Below, piece after piece: positions 12,412 to 22,873 of a DNA stretch of 64,000 bases. This DNA comes from Porphyra umbilicalis (Eukaryota > Rhodophyta > Bangiophyceae > Bangiales > Bangiaceae), in NCBI GenBank assembly GCA_002049455.2, contig KV918969.1, positions 1-64,000 of the forward strand, written 5' to 3'. Numbering within the stretch: position 1 is the first letter of the stretch; each line of letters starts with the position of its first letter. The translations under genes were made by a program, and so were the position numbers. The notes below the pieces were generated by a model, which was not told the DNA's origin, searched no databases, and saw only the letters and a program-made list of their open reading frames with translations.

Positions 12412-13930
12412 TTGCCTACGCACAGCTGGCTCGGGGAAGGCCGGCCGCGCTTGCATCGGCCGCTGCCACCGCCACCGCATCGATGACCAAGCCCATCTGG
12501 CCCCAGTTGCCCTCAAACGCCGCAGGCGGCGCAGCCGCTGTGTCGGAGTGCCGGGGCCCAGACGCCGACCGGGGGCTTGCACGCGGGCGACAACGCGCGG
12601 CGCCACCTACTAAAACGACTCCCAAGCTGGCGGCGCCCGTCAATCGCTCCAGCGCGGATTGGCGCGCGGCTCGCACGTCTGGTCGTCTCCCAGCATGCTC
12701 ACGACTGCTTGCATCCCGGCACGCTCTGCCACTCGCCGCGTCCTCGCTGACAGGCCGTAGTACCCCACCCCTCTGTCAGCGGAGTCTTCCTCTGAGATAT
12801 CGCTGTCGCTGTCGACGACACCCGCCCACCTGTCCAAGCGAGCGCGCCACGCCGACTCGGCAAACGCACCTGTCACTTCGCCCATGTGCGGCACAAACCG
12901 CGGCGCCGAAGCGTCCTTGATGCGCCGCCACACCCGCCGGGTGAGCGTGCAGAACGTGTACGTCGGCAGCCACTCGACCACCGGAAGCATGAACGTCCGT
13001 ATGGTGCCCGCCCGCGGTAGATCGTCGCCCGACGGCAGTAGCGTTCCCGTACGGACAGCAAACCCCGTAGTTTTCTTTTGCGCATGGAGGGAAGGCGACT
13101 TGGAGACGGGCATCGGCGCCGCGCCAGCGCGCTGCCGATTCTCTCCTTACACTGGACGTCCAGCCGACCTCGATTGCACCCTTGGCACCGTGCGTGGCGA
13201 CGGCTCTTCTGGGTCACTCTTTGAGAGCCCGTCGTCGCAGCTCCCACGTTTACCATCAGCACCGTCGGTGCCTTGCACACTCACATGTTGACGCAACGCA
13301 GGTTCTCCACGCTGTGACCATCGGTCACTTCATACGGCCGTGCCGGCGTCGCTGGCACCGGAAGCGTCATAGGCGCCGGTGCAATCACTGCGCTCCAGAC
13401 GCGCTACATCCAAGGTCGCCAAAACCGGCGTAAAGTCGCCGGTGGGAGCAGCAGCAGCAGCAACACGCTGCTGCCGGTAAACGGTGGCACGGGTAAGCCG
13501 AATAGCGACCGCTACCGCCGTGCGCTGCCGACGCAGAGTATAGCGCGCAGTTGTATCGAGCACCTCGGCCACGGTGCGAATCAGGCCTCGTGGCTCGTCG
13601 GCGTTGTCGTCGTCGACATGGGTCAAGGCACGGGGCTGACACAGGTCGGGCCAGTCCAAGAACAGATGCAAGTCGGAGCACTTCATGTCATGCGCCGCCG
13701 CGGCAGCGACAGAGCACCACTCGCAGAGACTCGGCGGTCATCAACGCTGAGGGCCAGCCTCGACGGCAGCTTCCACACGTGCATGCAAGCGAGTCGCCCA
13801 ATCAGCGTGCGCCGATCCAATGAGGAGATTGGAACGACATGGTCTCGTTGGCCGGCACGCTTTGAGGCACGTCCTGCATGGGGTGTCAAGGCTGAGCCTC
13901 AGGACGCAGATTTTCGAGCCTCAGATGTGT
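12412..13930. other. unassigned G+C-rich sequence, probably decayed element
   Basis: Sequence next to the copy A 3' LTR. Minus-strand fragments at 12,640-13,113 and 13,330-13,686 are open but not recognised. A short GCA run occurs near 13,448. No RNA gene or terminal repeats were found. Confidence 0.4.
12640..13113 (-). CDS. hypothetical protein fragment with acidic DSDSD segment
   Basis: 157-codon open frame that I do not recognise. Its middle has non-random, hydrophobic and aromatic composition (VVEWLPTYTFCTLTRRVW) and SAPRFVPHMGEVTGAF, followed by an acidic run (DSDSDISEEDSAD). A continuation in another frame (12,416-12,676) suggests a frameshifted, decaying gene read on the minus strand. 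It may be part of a transposon-encoded protein, but no motif proves this. Confidence 0.3.
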   Translation of the reverse strand: MPVSKSPSLHAQKKTTGFAVRTGTLLPSGDDLPRAGTIRTFMLPVVEWLPTYTFCTLTRRVWRRIKDASAPRFVPHMGEVTGAFAESAWRARLDRWAGVVDSDSDISEEDSADRGVGYYGLSARTRRVAERAGMQAVVSMLGDDQTCEPRANPRWSD

Positions 13931-13979
13931 GATTACAGTAAAAAACAGTAAAGGACAATGCAGGAGGGGGAGGCGGGAG

Positions 13980-14850
13980 GCGAAGCCGTCTTCGGGCAGC
14001 GGCCACGGATTCGCACGCGCAGCCGGCGACGAGCCGGCCGAGAACGACACGACGTCCATGCGCTGCACGTTGTGGGCGACGTGGCAGGGCGCAGCGTGAA
14101 AGCTGCCGGCGTCGGGCGCGTGGCCGGGGACGACGCACGTGTCGCTGCCGTCGTGGCGACCGCGGTGGCAACGAGCAAGGCTCCCGACGTGCTGCACGCC
14201 CCGTCACCGCTGAAACCGCCCGCGTGGCGGTCGTGGTTGGCGACACGGCGGGAGGTAACGCGCTGAGCGCCGTCATCGGTCTTGCTGCAGGGGGCGGCGC
14301 ACGCGTCGCTGCCGTCGTGGCGACCGTCGTGGCGACCAGCAAGGCTCCCGACGTGCTGCACGCGTCGTCGCCGTTGACGCCGTCCGCGTGCAGCTCGTGG
14401 TTGGTGACGTGGCGGGAGGAAACGCGCTGGTCGCTGTCGTCTTGCTTGCTGAAAGGGGCGGCGCACGCGTCGCTACCGTCGTGGCGACCGCGGTGGCGAC
14501 GGGCAAAACTCCTGAGGTGCTGCACGCGTCGTCGCCGTTGACGCCGTCCGTGTGCGGCTGGTGGTTGGTGACGCGGCCGGCGTCGACGCGTTTGTCGCCG
14601 GCGTCGTGTGGCCCTCCTCGTCGCCTTTAACGCCGTCCACGTGCTGCTAGTTGTGGGGGACGCTGCAGGGTGCAGCGCTCCCGACGTGCTGCACGCGTCG
14701 TCGCTGCTGACGCCGTTCACGTGCTGCTCGTTGTGGACGACGCTGCGGGGTGCAGCGTGATTGTCGCCGGCGTCGTGCTTGCGGCTGAGGGCGACGCATA
14801 GGACGATCGAATTGCGCCTCCAGTTGTCGGTGGCGTCGCGGTCCAGGCGA
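13980..14850. repeat. tandem repeat, unit about 165 bp, block 1
   Basis: About five degenerate copies. The landmark CCCGACGTGCTGCACGC recurs near 14,178, 14,341, 14,506 (variant) and 14,676, giving spacings of 163-170 bp. Units also share GTCGTGGCGACC and GCTCGTGGTTGGTGACG segments. It runs directly up to the transposase start at 14,856, and the same family recurs at 20.4-21.7 kb. Confidence 0.75.
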
Positions 14851-14855
14851 GACTC

Positions 14856-15890
14856 ATGTTTGGGGTGGACATTTGGCTCATTGCTGTCACGATGCTGCAC
14901 AATGGCGTGAGCCGCAACATCATCTACGAAAGTACCGGCGTCACGTGCTCGACGCTAAACCACTGGAAGCGGTACTACCGTGACCATGGGTCGGTATGGA
15001 GGGACCCGTTGCTGCGCAACTGCCACGAGGACAACTGTGCGCTCGACATGACGCTGTTGTCGGCCATCATCGCTCTGGTTCGAGGGAACGCGCGGGCGCT
15101 GCTGCGCGAGCACGCTGCCATGCCGGACATGATGCGCAACCACGCGAGTGGCGAGTTCATCGGCCTACGCTGCTCGAAGAGCACTGTCGATTTCCGCCTC
15201 AACAAGCTGAACTTCACACGCAAGGTTGTGTTGCGGCTGTTTGAGGAGTCGTCGGCGCCGCGGCGGCTGACGCCTGCGGCAATTCGCGAACATACCCCAC
15301 GTCGCTGCATCGTGTCCGTTGATGAGACGCACACCAACTGCGGTGACGTCTTTCGTCGCTTTGGACGGGCCCTGGCGCACAACCGCTCTCGTCTACTACG
15401 TCGGGACCCGCGCACGGTGCCGCGGACGAGCACCACGATGGCGGTGTCGAGCGATGGTGGCATTTTCGGCTTTCAGTCGGTCTTCGTAGTCAAGGGGGCG
15501 CCGACGGCGGCGGACTGGCGACTCTTCGTGCAGAACCTCATTCCAAAGTTGGGTGTCTACGTTCCAGGGAGGCCGTGGACCCAGCAGCCGGACAACTGCT
15601 TTGTCTTGATGGACAACGCTCCCATCCACGACGCCGCCGGTGACACCCTCCTCGGAAACAACGGCGTGCCGTTCTTGCGATTGCCGACGTACAGTCCCGA
15701 CCTGCAGCCCATCGAGGGCGTCTTCAATGACTTGAAGAAGATTATTCGCAACTTGGTCTACGTTCGACCAGAACTACTCGACCAGCCGCATTTTATGCAG
15801 GACATGGCTGCCAGCATGCTCACACGGCGCCAAATGATCGGACAATTTGATCGGGTGGACGTTGTGATCGCATCGATTCTTGCTCAATAA
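14856..15890 (+). CDS. Tc1/mariner-IS630 superfamily transposase (DDE)
   Basis: 344-aa intact ORF. An N-terminal helix-turn-helix region (MFGVDIWLIAV; NIIYESTGVTCSTLNHWKRY) would bind terminal repeats. The catalytic core shows SVDETHTN (first D), VLMDNAPIHDA (second D) and YSPDLQPIEGVFNDLKK (E). I count 33 residues between second D and E, one less than the usual DD34E. The family cuts and pastes at TA dinucleotides in the nucleus. No inverted repeats could be paired around it; the 5' side abuts the 165-bp tandem repeat and the 3' side ends at TTGCTCAATAAATATC. With no stop in 344 codons it may be recent or active. Confidence 0.9.
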   Translation: MFGVDIWLIAVTMLHNGVSRNIIYESTGVTCSTLNHWKRYYRDHGSVWRDPLLRNCHEDNCALDMTLLSAIIALVRGNARALLREHAAMPDMMRNHASGEFIGLRCSKSTVDFRLNKLNFTRKVVLRLFEESSAPRRLTPAAIREHTPRRCIVSVDETHTNCGDVFRRFGRALAHNRSRLLRRDPRTVPRTSTTMAVSSDGGIFGFQSVFVVKGAPTAADWRLFVQNLIPKLGVYVPGRPWTQQPDNCFVLMDNAPIHDAAGDTLLGNNGVPFLRLPTYSPDLQPIEGVFNDLKKIIRNLVYVRPELLDQPHFMQDMAASMLTRRQMIGQFDRVDVVIASILAQ

Positions 15891-18780
15891 ATATCGTACC
15901 CGTCTGTCCCGACAATCGTCGATCACTCGACCACGGCGTTTCAAGAGTGGTGACGACTTTGCAGTACGGCCTGTCCCCGGAGTCGGTGGCAGCAACGCGC
16001 TCGCTCTTCATCCTACAAATGCCGTACGCAGGCGGGGCCCCTACCAGCTGGTGGCCCGGCCCCACTCAGGCGCTCCACGTAGGTCTCCGCTGCGGCGCAC
16101 CCGTCGGCGCAGCCAGCCCGAGCTCCCAGCCAGCGGCCGGACGCCACGTCCGAGTGCCATTGGTAATTGTGCCCAACGTGAACGCGCATCGCGTGCACTT
16201 GATGGATCGGTAGTCGCCGTGTACGTCCATGTCGCCGCCGCGAATGCCGATGACGGGCGTTCTTGTAACCGTATTATAAGTGCGTAGGCATGGCGCACTG
16301 CAGTCGACCGCGTGCGAGGTCAGGCAGGTATCCCCGCTTCGACACCACGAGTTGCAGAAATGCAGTTGCGGTGGTTACGCACCTTGCATCGAACGGCGCG
16401 CTGAGCCGCAAGGTGCCGAGCAGTGCAGCCGAGTCGCCTTTGAATGAACATCATCGACTGTGCACTTGCAAGACGTGTTCTGCATTGCGAGTACTCACTG
16501 GTGAGATTGTGCACTTGCGGCGACACGGGCGCTTTCCAAGGCTTGGGTCTGCGAATCTGGGGCCCTGAATTGACGTGAGCTTCTGCGAAAGCGCAAAGAC
16601 CGTCTTCTTCGATCGACGTGTCGGCCCAATCCACGCATCATGGAGCAAACTTAATGAGGTGGACCACGTTTTTTGCCGGACATAGCGATCTCCCGAAAGT
16701 GACCTGGACCTGGAGGGCCCTCGTGAAAAGGTACCTTTCTTGGAAGTTGGAGAGGGAAGCCGGATTCAACGGTTCGTTTCGGGACGTTCTGGAGGGGGGG
16801 GGGCGTCGTGGTCGTCCACGACGATCCATCGTGCATGCCGTCGTCGTCATCCCTACCGCCGTCATGGTATTCACAGGCTCTCCCCCTGCAGCTCGATGCA
16901 CTGCGACGCTTGTCCCTTGTCCTCAAACCGGTAAGTTTCTTTTCGTTCTCTGTTCGCCGCTTGTCTCAACTCGCACGGGCAGCCTGTAGCGTGCCCGTCA
17001 CTGCGACTGTTTCATTATCACTGTCGATGGCGGACCACGCGCACACACCTGACGCGCATCGTGCCTGCACGGGGCTCATTTTATGTGCCTCTCGCATTGT
17101 TCTTGCTTCTTTGCGTCCTTTTTTCCCTCTTCAAAACGGTGCGGCAGAAAAGGCGGTGTTTTTTGCGCGCCCCTGAATCGTGGGCGATGGTGTGACGGAC
17201 AGCGCATGAGACGGACAGGGTGCATTCACGGCGGCGTGGGCGGTTGGTGTGGATGCGCTGGGAGCCGGTGGGGGCGACGTGTCGAACGGTAGGTGACGTG
17301 GCTGCCAGTTGCCGGTCCGTGGCGTCATGAACGGCGAGGCCGACGACCGCGCCGCGCGCGAAGACGGCGTTGATGCCGGAATTTGTGGCATTTCGTCCAT
17401 GACGTTGCAGACGCGATGACCGGCGCGACGCCCTCTTCGCTGTTGTTGACCCGTGGGTTAGATGTGGTGCTATCGCTTGGCTTCTGCGCCTCTCTCTGTG
17501 CCTCTTGCGTCTCTGATATGCAAAAGAATACTGTGTCCAGTTGTCTTTTTTCTGCCCGGCCGCGACTGTTTGTCGCCTCGTCCACACAGGCAAAAAAATA
17601 GATTGCACAGGCGCCGTCCTTCGCGGAATCTAATGCAGCGCCGCCGTCGGCGTCGGCGCGGCGAACGCAGCGCGGCCGGACTCGGACAGGGTGCTCCCGT
17701 CGCTCGCTCTCGGCGCGGCCACAGCAGTGCTCGACCGCAGAACATTAACGGCGGCGTCGCCGACGGATGGGTCAGTGAATGCAGGAGAGCGGGAGTGGTC
17801 GGAGATGCCGTCGCGTAGGGTGCCAGCGGCAACGTGACACTGGCGTCCTCAAGCGCGCGCGCCCATGGCGTCTGGCGTATTGCCTGTCGCGGTGGGCCGT
17901 GGGTGTGACGGCCGGCAGGACAACAATCAAGCGATCCGTCAAGGCGACACAATGGCAGGGCGGTGCCGGTGGCGCCCTGGCACCGAACGCTCGGCTTGGC
18001 CGGGAAGTGCTGACCTCCCTTGGCCGACCCAGCCCGGCGTCGGCGGCCAACGGCGCGCTAGCAGCCGCAGGAATCGCCGACACCAGCAACACGCGCGTGT
18101 CGCGAGTCTTGTCAGTGTCGAAGCCGTCGCTTTGGAGGATCGCGTAGAGGGCAGGTAGTACCAACACATGAAGTTCAGTGGCTGCCGCCGAGCACGTGGT
18201 CGTTGTGAAAGTTTTTTTGCACTGGTCTTGACAGCGTGGGACAAACCCACATGGTTTGAAGCAGCTGTCTTCGCCTGCAGGCTGGCGTGCTGCGCCCTGC
18301 CGTCCCGCACTTATCCATAGATTTGCAGCCTGCTGACGCCAATAGACTTCAAGATGCGGCCACACCCTCCTCAAGCGGCATGCTACACCTCCGCCGCTGC
18401 ATACACGACTCTGAGGCCAGAAACTCAAAGCAGCGTTAGTGGGTCACTCAATGGGGGAACAAAGAACAGTCAGGTTCAGGTCGTACTTAAAGCGAACCTC
18501 CTTCTCGTACCGACAAACGTCCCCACCTGACAGAAACGAGAGACACACAATGAAAGCAGCCGACACTCGCGCATGCTCAGTCTGCCGCAAGATACGGACG
18601 TGACAAACAGAGAGCAGAACAGTCGCGTCCGGGGTGATGACCAAAGACTCAAGGGACGTTGAAGATGCGGTTAGCAACATACAAGCCAGCGCAGGACGCA
18701 ACGCCGTGGATGGTCGCCGCAGGGACCTGCACGGCAGTTACGAGGGCGAAAACGATCGCACCGACCTGATGGCGGCAGTC
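15891..18780. other. unassigned region with no convincing gene
   Basis: About 2.9 kb of moderate to high G+C. Candidate signals are weak: a consensus-like splice donor (CCGGTAAGTTTC, near 16,928) after a short open stretch ending RRLSLVLKP, and a 218-codon minus-strand frame at 17,772-18,428 containing ELHVLVLPALYAIL. Neither matches a family I know. A run of 10 G lies near 16,793. Confidence 0.35.
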
Positions 18781-19360
18781 CTGACGAGCACGGCGGCGAC
18801 GAGGATTGCGACTAGCACGGCGGGGAGGGGCACGTCGACGATGGGCACGGAGGCGACGGGCTGGTCGACGACGGGCACGGCGGCGACGGGCACGTCGACG
18901 ACGGGCACGGCGGCGACGGGCACGTCGACGACAGGCACGGCGGCGACCAGCACGTCGACGACAGGCACGGTGGTGACGGGCACGTCGACGACGGGCACGT
19001 CGACGACGGGCGCGTCGACGGCGGACACGGCGAGGCCGGGCACGGATGGGACGGCCACTGATGGGACGGCCGCTGCGGGAAGCGCCACGGATGGCACGGA
19101 CACGGCGGGGACGGGCACGGTTGGGACGGGCACGTCGACGACTGACACGGCGGGGACGGTCACGTCGACGACAGGGACGGCGGAAACGGGCACGGCGGAG
19201 ACGGGCACGTCGACGAAGGGCACGTGGATGACGAGCACGTCGACGACGGGCACGGCGACGACAGGCACGTCGACGACGGGCACGGCGGGGACGGGCACGG
19301 AGGGGACGGGCACGTCGACGACGGAGACGGCGGGAACGGGCACTGCGACGACGGGCGCTG
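18781..19360. repeat. minisatellite built on 15/30-bp units, GGGCACGTCGACGAC-like
   Basis: About 580 bp of imperfect repeats alternating ACGGGCACGTCGACG and ACGGGCACGGCGGCG. Because the unit is a multiple of three, several frames stay open: plus strand TGTSTTGTAA repeats, minus strand VPVVDVPVAA repeats. Whether either frame is translated is unknown. Many GTCGAC (SalI-type) sites recur. Confidence 0.85.
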
Positions 19361-20399
19361 TCGTATTGAGAAAGTTTGTTCCTCCAGCCAATCATCGTGC
19401 CCCGTCGTCCAATCTCAGTTCTCCGCCTCTCGTTAGTGCCCCTTCACGTGGATTGCAATCTCGCAGACTGCCGTTTGGCGAAGAAAAATTGGCTCGGACC
19501 TTGGGTACGCTGTTCTTATCAAGCGGTTTCGACGATCGCTCCTCTTGACGTGCTGTTTCAGGCATCATTTGGCATCCCGCCACCGAAAGGAAAACAGAAG
19601 TTCTCGAGTCTTGCAATTGGACGGTGCAGTGCAGTCACGGAATGGCCCGAATTGGCGGAGCATGAGCGTGGCGAGCGCAGTGCGCGCAACGCAGGACGCA
19701 CTACGGCCAGCCGGACGGAGAACCGCGACAGTTGTGACACGCGCACTGCGAGAAAGATCAACGGTCATTCGCGGGCGCGGGCAAGCAGCAGACGCCTCTT
19801 TGGAGAGTGATACTCGAGCCCTTCTAAAGGCGTACAGGATGCCGTTCGTCTCCATGACGTGGGCCATATAAATGTGGCGGAAAATGCGGGGAGCATAGCT
19901 TTTGTGGGCTTCTTGCGACCCGTCTGAGCTGCAGACATGCGACTTGTGGCAGCACGGATTCTTTGCCTGCCCTTCGGTGATGAGAGATCGACAGAACCAA
20001 GCGCTGAACAATTTCATAATAACTTGACAAGAAGTATTACTGCAGTCGATCATGCGACAGAAAACAAGTACTTCATTTCTGATCATGGTTCAGCAATTCC
20101 GTGCTGGCTTCCACATGGAGATGTGCGTGGGGACAAAGGACGTGCCTTCAGCGTGAAGGTGGTCCTCGCGCATGTCGCTGCGTCCGGTGCCGGAATGGCT
20201 GCCACGAATGCGACGGTGCCCGAAGAATCCCCGCCGCCACACTCTCCCATTGGACACGCCCGCTGTCCGTCATGGCAACGCTGTTTGCGCTCTCTGCCGT
20301 GCACGCCGCAACCGTCGCCACTGCCGTCGCGATCGCCGCCGCTGACTAACACGACGACAAGAGGTAACAAGGCTGTCCCCGGTCCCCATTACGCCGCGG
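19361..20399. other. unassigned region including a lower-G+C stretch
   Basis: 19,361-19,800 continues the open frame of the minisatellite without recognisable domains. 19,800-20,060 is visibly richer in A+T than its surroundings. A 173-codon minus frame (20,086-19,565, Cys-rich start) is not recognised and is probably chance. Confidence 0.3.
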
Positions 20400-21660
20400 A
20401 GTGCGACGCAGTTGTCACCGCCGTCGCAGCAAACGCGGCGGCGTCGCTTGAGGCAACCTATTGCGTGCGCTCCTCGACGGCGACGCGTTTGACCACGTTG
20501 TGCTCGTGGATGGCAACGTCACCGATGCTGATGCCGTTACCGCCGCGGTTGTGCGCGCCGAGGCGGGCAACCGTTGTCGCCGCTGTCGTGGCAGGCGGGG
20601 CGGCGTCGCTTAAGGCGCCCGACGGCGTGCGCTCCACGGCGGCGCCGTGGCCGACCACGCTGCGCGCGTGGAGGAGTGCGACGTCATTGTAGCCACAGTA
20701 GGGGCGACCACGGCGGCGACAAACAAGGCGACCGCCCGTGTGCGCTTTTCGTCGGCGCCGTCGTGGTCCAACACGTTGCGCTTAAGCTTCGCGACGTGGC
20801 GGACTCCGATGCCGTCGCCACCGTGGTCGTGCGCGGCGAGGGGGGTGAAGCAGTTGTCGCCGCCATCGTGGAAGGCGCGGCGGCGACGCTCTAGGCCACC
20901 ACCGGCTTGCGCTTCTCGTTGGAGTCGTGGCCGACTGCGTTGTGCTCGTGGTTGGCTACGTCGCGGACGCCGATGCCTTCGCCGCCGCGTCCGACCACGT
21001 TGTGCTCGAGGTCTGTGACGTCGTGGACGCCGATACGGTCGTCATCTCGGTCATTCGCGCCGACGAGGGCAACGCTGTTGTCGCCACCGTCGCGGCAGGC
21101 GGGGCGGCGTCGCTCAAGGCGATCGACGGCTTGCGCTCCACGTCGGCGTCGTGTGGCAGTCCGAGACTACCTCAACGCCGTCCGCGTGCTGCTCGTTGTG
21201 GGCGACGTGGCCGGCGTGGACTCGGTTGTCGCCGGCGTTGTGTTGCGCTCCTCTTTGGGGTTGAGACCGTCCGCGTGCTGCTCGTTGTTGCTGACGTGGC
21301 TTGAGGCGGCGTGATTGTCGCCGGCGTCGTGCGTGCGGCAGAGGTAGGCGCACATGCCGCTGCCGTCGTGGCGTCCGCGGCGGCAGCGTACAAGGTCCCC
21401 GACGTGTTGCACACGTCGTCGGCGTTGACGCCGTCCGCGTGCTGCTCGTTGTGGGCGACGTTGCGGGAGGTGACGCGCTGATCGCCGGCGTCGTGCTTGC
21501 GACAGAAAGTGACGCACTTGTCATTGCCGTTGCGGAAACCGCGGGGGCGACGCACAAGGCGGCCGACATGTTGGTCGGTTCGTCGGTGGTCGGGAGACCC
21601 AAGCGTTGGGGAAAGCTGGTTGTGCGTTTTACGACCGTAACTCGTGGCGCGAGGAGATGG
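20400..21660. repeat. tandem repeat related to the 165-bp family, block 2
   Basis: Degenerate repeats in the same orientation as block 1. Shared landmarks include CGTGCTGCTCGTTGTGGGCG (near 21,184 and 21,442), CGCCGGCGTCGTG and CCGACGTGTTGCACACGTCG (21,397). Some plus-strand pieces read VLVVGDVAG..DAVVA..V, others are out of frame, so any original coding repeat has decayed. Confidence 0.65.
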
Positions 21661-21868
21661 TAGGGATCACTGTATATGACGGAGGGCGGGTGGAGAAACA
21701 CATGTTTACCTTATGGTAGAGGTCACGGCACGCAGACTAAAAAGGACACTCCTGCAACGAAATGAGAGTCAAACGCAGAACGGCCCGCAGGTGCACAACT
21801 CCACTTCTCATGCCCACACACTGTTCGATGGGCACCGTCCACGAACACAGCACGGCGGGCAGCGCCAT

Positions 21869-22849
21869 CTAGCGGCCGGCCGGCGAGTTCCCCTTGCGAG
21901 ACGGCGGGAGGCACGCGTGCTCCTCAAAGTCCGTCGCCGTCTTGTATAAGCACTCGCACCGGGGACACGCCATGTAAAGGACCGCCCCCGCCGGCACGAG
22001 CACCATCTTGCGGGCGGGCGAACCGCTCGCCCCTGGCGACACAGCACCACCGTTGCGGCTCGTCTCCACGCTGCCGTCACGGCTGACACCACAGTCCTGG
22101 TGCCAGCCGTTGCCGCCCCCCATACGTCCGACCGCCTCGTCGCCGCGCGCCACGGCTGCATCCCTGGAACTCGGGTTGTGCCGTGCGTTGGCGGGACGGC
22201 CACCGTCGTCGCGATGGCCTTTGCGACCGGCACGTCCACCGCCATCGGGGGCCTTAAAGGCAGCACCAATGGCAACTGCGGGAGCAGCCGAATCGGCAGC
22301 ACGGGAGCCATCATCCGCCGCGACTTCGTTGTCGTTGCCATTGCCCGCATGGACCCCCGACCCGTTGTCCGAGCTGTCATCGCCCGAGCTGTCTTCGTCG
22401 CTCGAGATGTCCTCATCAACGTCAATACGCGCTTGCCGAAAAAGGCGCCCAAACTGGGCGTCGTCGTCCCCTGTGCGGTGCACCGCCGCCATGGCGGCAC
22501 GCAGGCGAGGGACAAGGCGGGCGACGTCCCCCAGGCGACCGCCGTGGCGAAGCAGGTCAGTGGCGCGGCGATGGCGCTCGCCCGCCACGTGCATCAGCAG
22601 ACTCGACGGCGCGTCGATGTGGATGCCGCACGACGGGCACGACCAACGCACCGCAGGACTCTCCGCCGGTGCCGTATTGGCGGCAGCAGCAAGCGTGCGT
22701 TGATGGCGTTGGCCGCTCACGTGCTGCTCCCAGCTCGTGATCCCCGTCAGCGTCATCCTGCAGACAGTGCACTGGCGCAAGCCCGAGGTTCCAGAGACGA
22801 ACGGGGGCGGGCCACCGGGGAGGAACGGGGGGGGGGGCGCGGCCGCCAT
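21869..22849 (-). CDS. zinc-finger protein with two U1-type C2H2 fingers and a third C-terminal finger
   Basis: 326 aa from the ATG at 22,849 (MAAAPPPPFLPGG), chosen for its context (A at -3, G at +4); another ATG lies eight codons upstream. Finger 1 is C-TV-C-x12-H-x5-H (CTVCRM…HVSGQRH). Finger 2 is CPSC…HVAGERH with the same spacing. This spacing is typical of U1-like/matrin-type fingers, which bind RNA or dsRNA. An acidic, Ser-rich middle follows (DEDISSDEDSSGDDSSD), then a low-complexity linker, then CPRCECLYKTATDFEEHAC near the end. Probably a nuclear nucleic-acid-binding protein. I cannot name an orthologue. It appears intact and intronless and looks like a host gene. Confidence 0.75.
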   Translation of the reverse strand: MAAAPPPPFLPGGPPPFVSGTSGLRQCTVCRMTLTGITSWEQHVSGQRHQRTLAAAANTAPAESPAVRWSCPSCGIHIDAPSSLLMHVAGERHRRATDLLRHGGRLGDVARLVPRLRAAMAAVHRTGDDDAQFGRLFRQARIDVDEDISSDEDSSGDDSSDNGSGVHAGNGNDNEVAADDGSRAADSAAPAVAIGAAFKAPDGGGRAGRKGHRDDGGRPANARHNPSSRDAAVARGDEAVGRMGGGNGWHQDCGVSRDGSVETSRNGGAVSPGASGSPARKMVLVPAGAVLYMACPRCECLYKTATDFEEHACLPPSRKGNSPAGR

Positions 22850-22873
22850 AGTGCGAAAACAGGAGGGGGGCAA

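Noticed and set aside
14856..15890. Bacterial IS630 insertion or bacterial contamination
   Set aside because: The same superfamily occurs in eukaryotes, and the surrounding G+C-rich repeats and LTR elements are eukaryotic.
18781..19360. CRISPR-like array
   Set aside because: Contiguous tandem repeats without unique spacers in a eukaryotic genome; likewise the arrays at 24.2, 32.3 and 63.7 kb.
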